Shown here in pieces: positions 46,250-56,494 of a stretch of DNA of 64,000 bases; positions within the stretch are counted from its first letter, which is position 1, and every line of letters starts with the position of its first letter. A program made the translations under genes and the position numbers. Location: the NCBI GenBank assembly GCA_907165135.1, contig OU015569.1, positions 8,122,501-8,186,500 of the forward strand. The letters run 5' to 3'. The notes below the pieces were generated by a model. It saw only the letters and a list, made by a program, of their open reading frames with translations. It searched no databases and was not told the origin of the DNA. Origin of the DNA: Oikopleura dioica. Its lineage: Eukaryota; Chordata; Appendicularia; Copelata; Oikopleuridae.

Positions 46250-47441
46250 TCAAAAAGTTACTTGAAATTTTTTGCACGGCGGAAAACAACAGAAAATGAA
46301 TGCCAGCGATCCCAAAATCATCACTACTGCTGCAACACCAAGGATAACATAGTTATATTTTCTTCGTTGACGTCCGGCTTCACTGTACTGCCAGTAAGGT
46401 CTTTGCCACTGAGTTGGATACCTTTTTAAGCTCTTGATTTAATCTCGATTGAAATGAAATATCATTTTCACGTAATGTTTATATTTTTAATATCGCGGAG
46501 CACATCTTCCTGCGACATTCCGTTTTGGAAATTTGCGTACAAATCACTATACAAGGATATTAATCGTGCTTGAATATTTTCCTTCGGCCAGATTAACCCG
46601 ACTTCTATCCCTTCCCTAAAATGAAACCAGTCAAACCGCGCATCGACCTATCTCTTTATTTCGAATTGAAAATTTACGACCGAATAGATTGCTCTATCAA
46701 TTTTATTGTTCTTTTGTTGATTTTCTTGATTTGAATCATGGGATAAACGTTTGCAGAATCTGAAAACTTTTATGAAGCGTAATACGGCTTTATTATTATT
46801 GATTATCTTGACAATGAACAATGGTCTGATCAAATTGGAAAGAGTCGTCGCCAAATGCGCTTGTAGCCCGGTACATCAAGCTAGCTTTGAGTTTGCAGTC
46901 GGATCCTCCTCTATGATTGCAGAGAGCAAGCACGTTTTCATAAAAGGCTTGGTCGCAGTTGTTTTTAGCGGAAATAGAGTTTTCTTGCTGGAATATAATG
47001 CGATAACAGGCATCATGTGTCTGGCAGGCAGGGAGAAACTCACTTTAAGATTCGTTCCAGAAATATTTTCGAATATTTACTTTCATACCGATCTGCGATG
47101 TGGCGCAAGGCTTTCTAAGAGTTCATCGAGCTTAACACTCGAGTATATGAGCTTTTTCCAGAACCCTTTACTTTAGCGCTGCAGTAACCCTCGCTGAATT
47201 CCTGTAATAAATTCTATTTAGGGTCAACGGTTGAGCTAAATTGAGATAAGTGTCTTCGTAGACTTTCCTTATTGTAGAAACACTTGTAGTTAAAATTGCA
47301 TCTGTACTTGATCTGGCGTATAAAATTCGGGCCCACAGAACTTGCTGGAATGGTGATTCTCTCTAAGTCCGGACACTTCCATGTCACATCAAAAACGCTC
47401 TCACTAGACAATCCGAATAGAATCAGAAAAGAAACTAACAT
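46250..47441 (-). CDS. Phospholipase A2-like protein with intact His-Asp and a C-terminal membrane anchor
   Basis: A start at 47441 gives a signal peptide (MLVSFLILFGLSSES). A Cys-containing region follows, then the exon with THDACYRIIF, which contains the His-Asp dyad and the following Cys-Tyr of the PLA2 catalytic helix. Next come CDQAFYENVLALC and CKLKASLMYRATSAFG. That pattern is nearer to the compact PLA2 type (helix with HDxCY, then two Cys helices) than to pancreatic PLA2. Further exons add a charged stalk, then YNYVILGVAAVVMILGSLAF, a clear transmembrane span, and a Cys-rich 15-residue tail ending at 46250. All joins agree in phase, although the first intron would be only about 27 nt. 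The expected second Cys before the helix (CCxxHD) is not visible. A membrane-tethered extracellular lipase or binding protein is inferred. Confidence 0.62.
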
Positions 47442-47613
47442 TTTTGAAGATTTAAACTTTCAACCTTGATAGAAATCTTTGGCCAATGTGAAGGCGCGAA
47501 GATCTCTTGATATTGTCAGTTGTTAATTTATTCTAAGGTATAAAGGGTTATTAGAGGCTCAGTCGTTGATTTATAGTTCGTCCTTGAACCAGCTCGGATA
47601 TTGCAGAGGTCTT

Positions 47614-48831
47614 TCAAGGTCTCAATTTCGTTGAAAGTTCATTTGAATGATGTAACAAGTACAAATAGAACTTTTTTGCTGAGACTATCCTTCCGAGTAT
47701 ATTTGCCCAAATTTTCTGGGCGCCTGCTGAAAAGTCTAGCGACTCAGAAGCCCAAGCTGACCAACTGTTTTCTTCTGGCGTCCCACAAGGTATGAATAGC
47801 TTCTGTGTCGAAATAAAAGGAATATGATATTCTTGCAGTATAACGGTCGTTATCAGCACCAGAACGACACTTGTGATTCCAAAATAATTGAGCTATAAAA
47901 TCAAGTAAATGCTGGGAAATTTCCATATGATAAGTCAATCAATAATAACCTGTTCGACTGTCACAATTTTCCGCATCACAAGAGTCACCCCGAAAAATAT
48001 AATGGCGACAGCCCAAGTTGTTGGCACATAGACATAGCCTTTTTGGATAGATATAACACGGACCTATCAGAATAACTGTCTTCCTCGTATTCTAACCTTC
48101 CTGCGAAACCTTGCCGCTGAAATGGGTACTTATCTTCTATACATGTTAACCAGGATTCGCCCTGAAAAGCGAGCTGTAGCGGGTATAAACTCATGAAAAG
48201 AATGCCAAGTCCACCTAGAAACATAATTCCACAGACAACTCTTGGAGTCTTATTTCCAGCCAAGTCTTTTCCAGTGAAACATATATGAATGCCTCCCACT
48301 ATAGAGTAAAAGACGAGAATAAGAAAATATGTCGCTAAAAAGGCTCTAGCAAAGATATTAGATTTTTAAATAATTTTCATCGTTCAAATATTGATTTAAG
48401 TTTTAGGCCTTCCTATAATTTTGTCCAGTAGATTGAGCGGTACCAGATTGTAGGAAAAATGTAAATTCTTTGGTCTGAGGCGGAAAGAAACGTAGCACAG
48501 ACAAAGTTGAAGGGAAATTCCGAATTTAAAGCCAAGGCGAACATCAGGCGAGCCTTGGAGGATGCGTACGCCAAATATGGAATTCAAGGCGCATGAAAGC
48601 AGATAGATGTGTAGAAAGTGACTTCCAACGAGCAGATAGTTGCCAAATATCGAACTTGCCGTAATAATAAGGCCCATGATGAAAGTAAGAACGCCGAAGA
48701 CAGAATGTGGATGTAACCATTTTAGACTCTTTATTTAATGTTAACAATAATTTCTTTTGTTTGATTAGTAATAATTATTTGGCAATAAAACTGACCTTGA
48801 GCTTTTTAATTTGCTTCTTGTCAATAACCAT
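47614..48831 (-). CDS. Novel multi-pass membrane protein
   Basis: The start at 48831 (MVIDKKQIKKLK) is followed by exons with six or more hydrophobic spans. These include FGVLTFIMGLIITASSIFG, SHFLHIYLLSCALNSIFG, AFLATYFLILVFYSIVGG, VVCGIMFLGGLGILFMSL, WAVAIIFFGVTLVMRKIV and ITSVVLVLITTVIL. The tail is polar and ends at 47614. Two introns use non-GT donors: a GC-AG intron (48346-48418) and a GA-AG intron (48039-48100). Both restore the frame exactly. The motif HPHS ahead of the first span and a His in the next span recall cytochrome b561, but no convincing heme-ligand set is seen, so the family is left open. Confidence 0.62.
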
Positions 48832-49531
48832 TTCTTCTGTTCACTGACTGCTGATCTCTTTTTTTCGGCGCCTTCAAAAACTCATAATTCGAATAAAGCA
48901 CGATTATATCTTTTTTCCTGGGGCTACGAATCCGTCCGCAACAACAGCAACCTATCTTTCGATAGTAAACTTACTTGAGTCAGAATAGTGTAATAATGTT
49001 CTCTAGTGTTAGTAAGGGCGCGTGACCTCTAAAGACAAATTTAAGCTATGAACTCAACGATCAGAGGTGCACCATTGCTAATGGTCTATTGGTTTTAGTG
49101 TCTCCATCGCTTTTGGTTCAAAAAGGCGATGCGCGTACCCTGTCTACCTGCAGTTGTCACTATATTTGCTCTGGAAAATGCCAGACAAGGTCACTGTTTA
49201 AAAAAAGCAAGGTTCAAAGCTCGATCATTTAACTGTAGAAATTTTGTACGAGAAAATCAAATTCATCGCTGAATTTTGTTGGTGCGGATTTTTTTTTATT
49301 TTTGGAGCAGAAAACAATAATCTAAATTTTAGCAGAGTCTGCAAATTTACAAAGTCTAGAATTCTGTAATTGTCCTGGAGCGCAAATTGTTCAATTGAAA
49401 GATTTCAATGTTCAAAGGTTTCTTCGATAAACAGTTGAATAACATGACAGAAAACAGAAAGTTTGCGCATGATGTTTTTTGGAAGTATTTTGATGAAGTC
49501 ACGTCGGAAAGACTTTGTGTTTCTATTTTTA
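48832..49531. other. Intergenic stretch between the multi-pass gene and SLC20
   Basis: This is the upstream flank of the multi-pass gene and the 3' end of SLC20. A minus-strand ORF at 49637-49356 is out of frame with SLC20 and appears to be chance. No other feature was recognised. Confidence 0.4.
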
Positions 49532-51558
49532 TCATAAGACCCACATGCAAATAAAATAATAACTTAAAGCAGATATGACAGCCGAAACAGGGAGGGTCAC
49601 GAACCAAGCCATGGCGATCTTTTTGAAGGTTGCACATGACACATTCGCTCGGTCATGAACTAGGGATACGGCCACAACTGCGCCAACCTAAACAGCTTTG
49701 TCAGAAAGCCTTTGTGAGTGGAACTTGATTTCAACAGACTACCTTAACTACAACTTATAATTTTCACTGCTAACCTTGCAATGCGTTGTAGACAATGGAA
49801 TTTGAAGCATCGAGCCAAATAAAACTGTGAATCCAGCCATGATGTCAATAGAAAAGCCCCTAAACTTGTAATAAACAGTTTCTTCCTAAAGTTCTTACCG
49901 GGCAGGGGTGATTGAAGCGATGTCCTTTCCAACTGTCTGTATAACCCGCTTTCCTAAGGTCCAGAGGCCGAGGATAATACCGCTGCAACCAAAAATAATG
50001 ATCCAAAGTTGAGGTGGTTCAGTTTGGTTGATATTACATCCAGCAATCGTTTGGCAAGTTTGGATCACAGCCCAAACGGCCATTACAGGGCCAATAGAGT
50101 TTCTAGGAAAAAAGTGTTACCAATTTCAAGAAGAACGACATGTTCTGCTCACCCAACATCATTTCCTCCGTGAGCATAGGCATCAAAACACGCTGAGAAC
50201 GCTTGAAGTTCCTTGAAGCAAATTTGCATTTCAGGAGTCTCAGAGCCGTCTTGCTTTTCGTCATTTGCAGGATTGATAAAATTCTTTTCCTCGAGCAGTA
50301 TCTTTTCTGGCTCTATTGCGTCTTCTTCTCATGGGCGTCGAGACTGGCAGAGAATAATGTTTAATTATGGGAATGAAAGAGATTATGAGAAATTGCGAAA
50401 AACATGGAGTCTCTGTCTGAACGCACAAAAATGTGCTGCATAGACTGAGAATGTCGACGTCAACACTGTGCTATGAACAATCACTTGTCTGAGAGCGCGG
50501 CCCATTCCTTTGATTTCCGCATCCAAAGTGAGTCCTAACTTCTTCTCAAGCTTCGCAACCATTTTCTGGAAGGAAGATGGAGAGGGGCATAGATTCTTGC
50601 TGAGCGCATTGATTTTACGCAGGATTCGGGGAATATATAGGCAGCGAATGACGATATAAACCATGGCCATTACAGAAAATGCGATGGTGATGAAGTGCCA
50701 CTCCCGAAAGCAGAAAGATCCAGTGCCGTCTTCACTGTCTTCCGCCTCGTCGTCGCAAGAACCGCTCCATTTGTAAACTGAATAATTTAAATCGAATACT
50801 TTCTACACACGAAATGCTTACTTTTGTTCATTGTACGCATGATAGAGTAGCAGTTGAATCCAACAACACCTGAGTAGAATATTGGCAAAAAGGTGCATGC
50901 ACGGGAGACGCGATTCTCCGCTTGGAGAATCATCTTCGACACCAGCGTGTAGAGAGCGATCGCTAGCACGCCGGAGAGAACAGGCGATGCAAACCAAGAA
51001 ATGACAATTTTGATAATGGTCCACCACTGAATGGCCATCACTCCTTTCGAAATGATCGCAAAGCCAACAACCGCACCAACAATCGAGTGAGTTCCGGAAA
51101 CAGGCATTTTTAAGACTTAGGGATGTTCTTTCCGATCTGCGTAAAGAAATCCTCTAATCTGGAAATGAACATTTCCTGATGCAATAATCTGCCAGACAGC
51201 GGCACCGAACATCGCGGAGAGTTGTCCGATAAGGAACTTTTTTATGTCTTCTGAGCTCGTTTCGTTGTACGCGTCAACGTTGACGATCTTCTTTCTTATG
51301 GTGTCCGAGACTGCGCCGCCCATCGTAATTGCCCCCAACGTTTCCATCAACGTGGCCAGAACAAAACACTGCAAGGAGCGAGTGAGTGAGCTAAATCCTG
51401 CGCAGACTGACCTGTAAAAGAGTGAGCGCGCCCGATCCCACCGAGGTTCCAAACGGGTTCGCAACATCATTCGCACCAACTGAAATCGCCAACAAAAAGG
51501 CGACAACGAAAGCGACTATCACAATCCATTGATATTCTCCAAAGCCTTCCTCGATCAT
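49532..51558 (-). CDS. SLC20: Sodium-dependent phosphate transporter, SLC20 (PiT) family
   Basis: Na+/phosphate symporter of the plasma membrane (family knowledge). Both PiT signature halves are present: [20 protein letters not shown] with [16 protein letters not shown], and the second repeat with GNDVGNSIGP and [15 protein letters not shown]. An intracellular loop of about 150 residues separates them (around 50400-50750). The last exon ends [14 protein letters not shown] with a TGA at 49532-49534. About ten exons were found. The intron at 51116-51175 begins with GA and joins ...IIAS to a segment leading into LKMPVSGTH, exactly as in the orthologues. SLC20A1 and SLC20A2 cannot be told apart here. 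Confidence 0.93.
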
Positions 51559-53686
51559 TCTTTTTGCCACTACTCAAGGGTTTTACAACCACCACTCTGA
51601 AAAATATTTTTCTTAACAAAAAAACTTTTTTTTGGTTCAAAGATACGAACGGGTTATCATAGCCTATAATTCACAAATGCGAAAATCTTTAAAAAGAAAA
51701 ATAGGAAATATTTTTTTATTTATTTCGCCACTTCGAGCCGGGCGTATTTCTCGTGTGTGCTTTGAAAAATTGAGTTTCAATTTTCATCTCTTAGGGCTAA
51801 TCTCGATTAGATTGTTCGCAAAATGGGCGAATTCAATGAAAGAAAACAAAAAAAAACACTGTGAAGGTTGTTCTAGGCTTCCTGTTGGGCAGCAAAGTAT
51901 TATTACATCACGAGCACGTTCCTACGAACGAAGGAAAGTTGTCCCCTCAAGCGGGTTCGTTTTATCTTTTATCCGAGACTTCGCCGAGGAAACGCCCTAC
52001 TCGCCATTGCGCCCAAAAAAAACCTATTTGAACCATTTATTTAACCTCGTGTGGGCATGATTCTTTCTGAGGGACAATAATTCCCAAAATGATAATGTAT
52101 TGGAATTTTTAAAAGTAACACAAATGCATAATTTTTAAATTCAATGGTTGATTATATAATTTAAAAAATGTCACCAGATCTCTAGAAAAATATTACGTAA
52201 AAATATCTCTGGATAATTCTTCGATTTCCTGTTTTTGTGCAGTAATTTGTGTAGATTCACGTAAATCCTTAGGGCCTACGAAAGGACTGATAGGAAAAAG
52301 GTTGATTTGAGAGTATCAAATCGTTTATTACCTAGGTAATAAGTCATGGTCACATATCCCCCGTATTCGATAATTTTAGCTCGCTCACTTGCTAACGAGC
52401 ATTTGATGTGGCAACCACTTAGCCCTGATGTCTTGTCAGCTTTTTCAAAAAAAAGAAGAAGTAAAAAGTACTCTAAATTCACCTTTTTTCCACAGTTCTC
52501 GTGCTCTGAGATGCGTGGCAGTTTTTTTGTTAGTGTTATTTTTTTATTTACAACTAATCATTTTCGGTGTGATCTAGAGCTTTCTGACACGGACCACCTT
52601 ATAGAGCTTTTTAGAGCTTTTGTTCAGTCACGTAACGTGGTCTTTTATATTCAGCTGCGCTTTATTAGCCTGATTCTCACTTATTTCTAAATCTTAAAGG
52701 GTCTTTTCATATTTTAAAGGATGAAGTATAAATTACTGTGGAAAATCGCGTCAATCGACGTTCACGTGTCTTTCTGAGCCCTGTTCTTTCTCTAGATTAA
52801 GAAAAATATCAAAGCGGGAAATTAGGGCTTGTCGCCTGCGCGGGTGCTTAGTGATTTTTCTTTTCTCATGCGCACACGTGAATATCCCCTTTGCGCTAGA
52901 TCTATCTACCGTTGGACACTTTGAGGCGAGCTGTCGTTTCTCTTCTGCTAGTGGAGATCCTCTTTGAGGCCCTCGAGAATGATTTCTGCTTTGAATTTAG
53001 TCGAGAATAAAAATTGAGTTTATTCCCGACAGTCTGTCAGAGAGCGCAGGAGAGAGGAGCGCGTTGACGTGAGATTCTCGCACGCTCAACTTCGTCATAG
53101 ATTTGATAACTATCAGAAACGGGCGATTGCACCCGTTGCTGCAGCTAAATTTGCACCTAGCTCACGAGCTGCCCCGTAACTCATCCTCTAGGCATGCAAA
53201 ACTGGCCCTTCTTTCCCGATTTTTCAACAGTTGATAGCTCGAAACTTAACTTTTTTCATTGGAGTGAGAAGTCTAAATTTCATTTTTATCTAACGTATTT
53301 TCCTTTTCTTTATTTGTCTTATTTCTGAAAGGAACAAAATCAATAGCTATCGTATTTTGGTATTCATAGATTCTGTGTAAACGCACAAAACCTTGATTGA
53401 CTGAAAAAGAGGCAGTTTATTTGACTTGTAAACATAAGATAAATTCTTCTTCTAATTAGATGCGAAGACTGGGCTGTAGGTCTGTTAAAAGTTCAAAGAT
53501 GTGGGCACAGAACTTTCACGAGTCGAAACCCAATTAAACTTTTCCTAATACCGCAATTGAGGGGCTTCTGGAAGAATGTGCGATTGAAGAGTTGTTGAAG
53601 TAGACATTGTCATGTTGTGTCTGTTATTCAGGTGCCTAAATCAATGGCCATAATATTTATAACGATATATTTTAACAAAATTTAGA
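51559..53686. other. Gene-poor stretch of about 2.1 kb upstream of SLC20
   Basis: The longest stretch in the window without a supported gene. A plus-strand ORF of 142 codons at 51632 has irregular composition and no recognisable feature. A GC-richer part at about 52850-53200 stands out. The region probably contains the SLC20 promoter, and the right end is the 3' flank of the next minus-strand gene. I see no RNA gene, transposon ends or tandem repeat. Confidence 0.4.
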
Positions 53687-54495
53687 CTAGCGGAAGTACC
53701 TGTCAATAGTTCCCGGTCTCGACACTGTTCGATATTGACCTCCGTATGTGATGGTATTGCTCGATCCGTATCTTCTACTCACAAAATGTCCGAACGTATT
53801 TCCAGCCTCCTCCACAATTGGTAGCTCGTCCAAGTATGTTGGCTCCATATTGAGCCGCTTCTCAAACTCATTCGTTTGTCGGTAGTGATCGTACAATGAA
53901 GGCGCTGAGCTCTGTATAGAATGATAAAAGGATGCGAGATTCGAGAAGAAAAGTGATTTTCAATGAATGAGAGCGTCTTCACCTTGAGCGTCTCCGAGGA
54001 TTTGAATCTTGAGCTGTTTAGTCTGTTCAAAGGCGTAGAAGTTCTCGTTGACACGTGGTGAAAAGCAGCAGGATGAGCTGGATGATTGACAGGCTGGTAT
54101 ACAAGTTCCACGCTGCCAGCAAGAGATCTCGGAGAGCGATTGAAGCGACGACTTGCACCTTGCATAAGGTCTATTTCCTCGACTGAGCTGTCTGAGCAGG
54201 TCCACCTTGCCCAGAGAGAAAAGACTATGAATGCACATGAGATTCGAATTCGCGCAGAATAAATGGCTGTGGAAATATTGAGAATAATGATGACGCCTTA
54301 AACGTCAATAGCCGCGTCTGGGAGCGGCTGCGTTGTGGAAACTAGTGGATCTTGGCACATCACACGCTCAAGAATTTAGTTTCGCCGTCTTGTGTGATAC
54401 TTTTCCGTCTAGGCGCTTCGATATGAGTACTTACTGAATAAAGATAGTCCAACAATATTCATGACAATGATAACTTTTGTCGGCTCCAGAAACAT
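53687..54495 (-). CDS. Small membrane protein with long cytoplasmic tail, family unknown
   Basis: The first exon encodes MFLEPTKVIIVMNIVGLSLF, the start of a hydrophobic span. The second exon adds another hydrophobic stretch (ISCAFIVFSLWARWT). It continues with a polar, Ser/Arg-rich and proline-containing region. The last exon (about 53913-53687) reads LYDHYRQTNEFEKRLNME and ends RTVSRPGTIDRYFR. Exons are joined by GTAAGT and GTGAAG donors in consistent phase. It contains about 165 residues and one or two membrane spans. No family was recognised. Tyr-containing motifs in the tail (YDHY, YGGQY) could be phosphorylation sites, which is speculative. Confidence 0.55.
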
Positions 54496-55827
54496 GGCTT
54501 CTATTCATGTTTTATTCAAAATAGATTTGAATCTGATTCAACTTAAATCGATAGAAACCGCATTCAAATTAAATTTAAGAATTTTCAACTAAGTTCACGG
54601 AAGTTGGAAGAAAGTTTTCTAAGAAAACTTTCTTTAGACTAAAGAAACTATTTAAAATTCAAATTTCGCCAAAAAGTCAGTTTTGAACATGAGTTCGAAA
54701 ATGGAAGACCAAATGCGCTGCATGAATCCGATAGCCTTTCCTATCAGATAGATGTGACACTCAGAACCACAAGTGAGCAACGTGCCTATCGTACAGAGCA
54801 CCCTAAAGCAAATATTTTCACAATTCGAACGACGCGGCGAAACTTACACGATCGACAAAATGAGAAGCGCCAAAACAACGAGTATGTTGAGCATGGGCTT
54901 GATCTTCAGCGGCATAATCTCTGTAGTTTGCAGATCAGTCGCTCTCTAATTCAATAATGGAATGGTTGTGGTACTGGGAATGGCTGAGCAACTCATCAAA
55001 AATGCAACTTTTACCCTGTCTCTCAGCGGGCAGTTTGAGTAAAACTGTTGAGCAATGATTAACTTGAATCTGAGATGAACGGACGAACTGAGACCAGATA
55101 AGATGCTACATCACGTCATACGTGACACCTTGCGCGTACTACAGTATGTAATTATCTCCGTGTACCTGAGATCAAACCTAAACCCGTTGCGACGCATATT
55201 GAACCTTCAATTAAACCGGCGGTAGTATCTAATGGATTTTTGAATAACCTTGTATTCTCGATTAAAAATCGGTTCTTCTTTCTCTCTGTTTTTTTTTCTT
55301 TCTCAAAAGAAAAATGAAAGTAAAATTATCTTTTATGAAGAAAAAATGGTCGATGAGCATTTAATCGACTAAATATTTAATGAGATAACGGACAGTATAA
55401 TGAGACCGTTGCTAATAGGGGCGTTAAGAAAGGGAATCTGTATATAAATATATAAAACATTTAATGATTGAACTTAATCGCGACATGAGTATTTTCTAAG
55501 GGCAAGGGTAAAAATACGGTTATATTGATTTGGAAATTCCTAGCTTCAAAATGCTTTTACTCTGTGAATAACTTATAAGACTCCATTATTCTAAGCCTTG
55601 ATTCAAAGACTTTGAAACCTTAATCAGTTTCCTCGAAATGAACTCCCTGATTGCATATTAGTTGTAGGTTAATGAGGTTTTGAATTTTTTATTCGTAATG
55701 TATAGTACTGTGCCATTGTTCTTGTTTAATGAGACACAGGGGACTCTAAAATATTAAGTTCCGTGTTCGGATATTTAAGCACGGGAAACAGATAGATGAG
55801 CCTGTCAGTAAAAAAAAGAAGAAAATC
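54496..55827. other. Divergent intergenic region with a short hairpin
   Basis: The region lies between divergently transcribed genes and should hold both promoters. AAGAAAGTTTT (54608-54618) is followed after five bases by AAAACTTTCTT (54624-54634), a perfect 11-bp stem. A TATTTAAG TATA-like word lies near 55770, about 60 bases before the peptide-gene start. No coding frame is supported. A plus-strand ORF at 54754 looks like chance. Confidence 0.4.
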
Positions 55828-56201
55828 ATGAAGCTTTTTTATGCCTTTTTGACTCTAGGTATGATATTATCCTTGTTAGAGAGGGCTTGTCTGAAAACCG
55901 GGGAAAGTGAATCTAAAATTTTAAAAATCAATTCTTTTCCCACTTCGTTTTTAGAAGATTGCGCGAATTTTAGATAATCCTTATTTTATGTTAACGTATG
56001 TTTAGCTTTTGCCTCGCCTGGATTCTTTGACATGAGTGATTTGATGAGTGAAGACTACGAAAAACGATCTCCTTTTATGGTAATTGTACTTTAATCATAG
56101 TCAAGTATAGTTGTTGTTTTAAGAATGTTCGAAACATGGACAAGCGGGGCCAGTTTCCAATAGAATTGACGCTTGATGACATGTACGATTCACTGATATA
56201 A
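55828..56201 (+). CDS. Candidate secreted peptide precursor (neuropeptide-like)
   Basis: Three exons (55828-55858, 56006-56079, 56124-56201) join in frame to 60 residues. The product starts with a strong signal peptide (MKLFYAFLTLAFAS). The remaining about 46 residues are divided by two Lys-Arg sites. These delimit an acidic spacer, a short peptide (SPFMNVRNMD) and a C-terminal acidic peptide beginning GQFPIELTLDDM. Dibasic Lys-Arg sites are the usual proprotein-convertase cleavage signals. There is no Cys, so it is not a disulfide hormone, and no Gly before KR, so C-terminal amidation is not predicted. I do not recognise a known neuropeptide family. It could also be a small secreted protein with chance dibasic sites. 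Confidence 0.55.
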
Positions 56202-56494
56202 ATTGCGAAATTCAACTTGCTTATTTTGATACATCCAGTTTCATGAATAAAATGACATAAGATTAAAAGAGCTCTCTGAACTGAGAAGATTTTATTTCGT
56301 GTTATCTTTCCGGGAGAAACCTTGAAATCGAAACTGACTGAAGAGAAGAACGAAGAGCGATGGTAATCCTTAAGGTTAGGATGTAAACAGAAGGGACGAA
56401 TGGAGGAACTTGAAGGAGTAGAGAATGTTACTTTTACACTGATTACACAAATGGCAGAAGAGTAATAGAGCAATATTATTAAGGGCGGAGGATA

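Noticed and set aside
49356-49637. 93-codon minus-strand ORF at the SLC20 3' end
   Set aside because: It overlaps the last SLC20 exon in a different frame, and the SLC20 frame is the conserved one.
51632-52060. 142-codon plus-strand ORF upstream of SLC20
   Set aside because: Irregular composition, no domain, no splice or polyadenylation context. Probably chance in AT-rich DNA.
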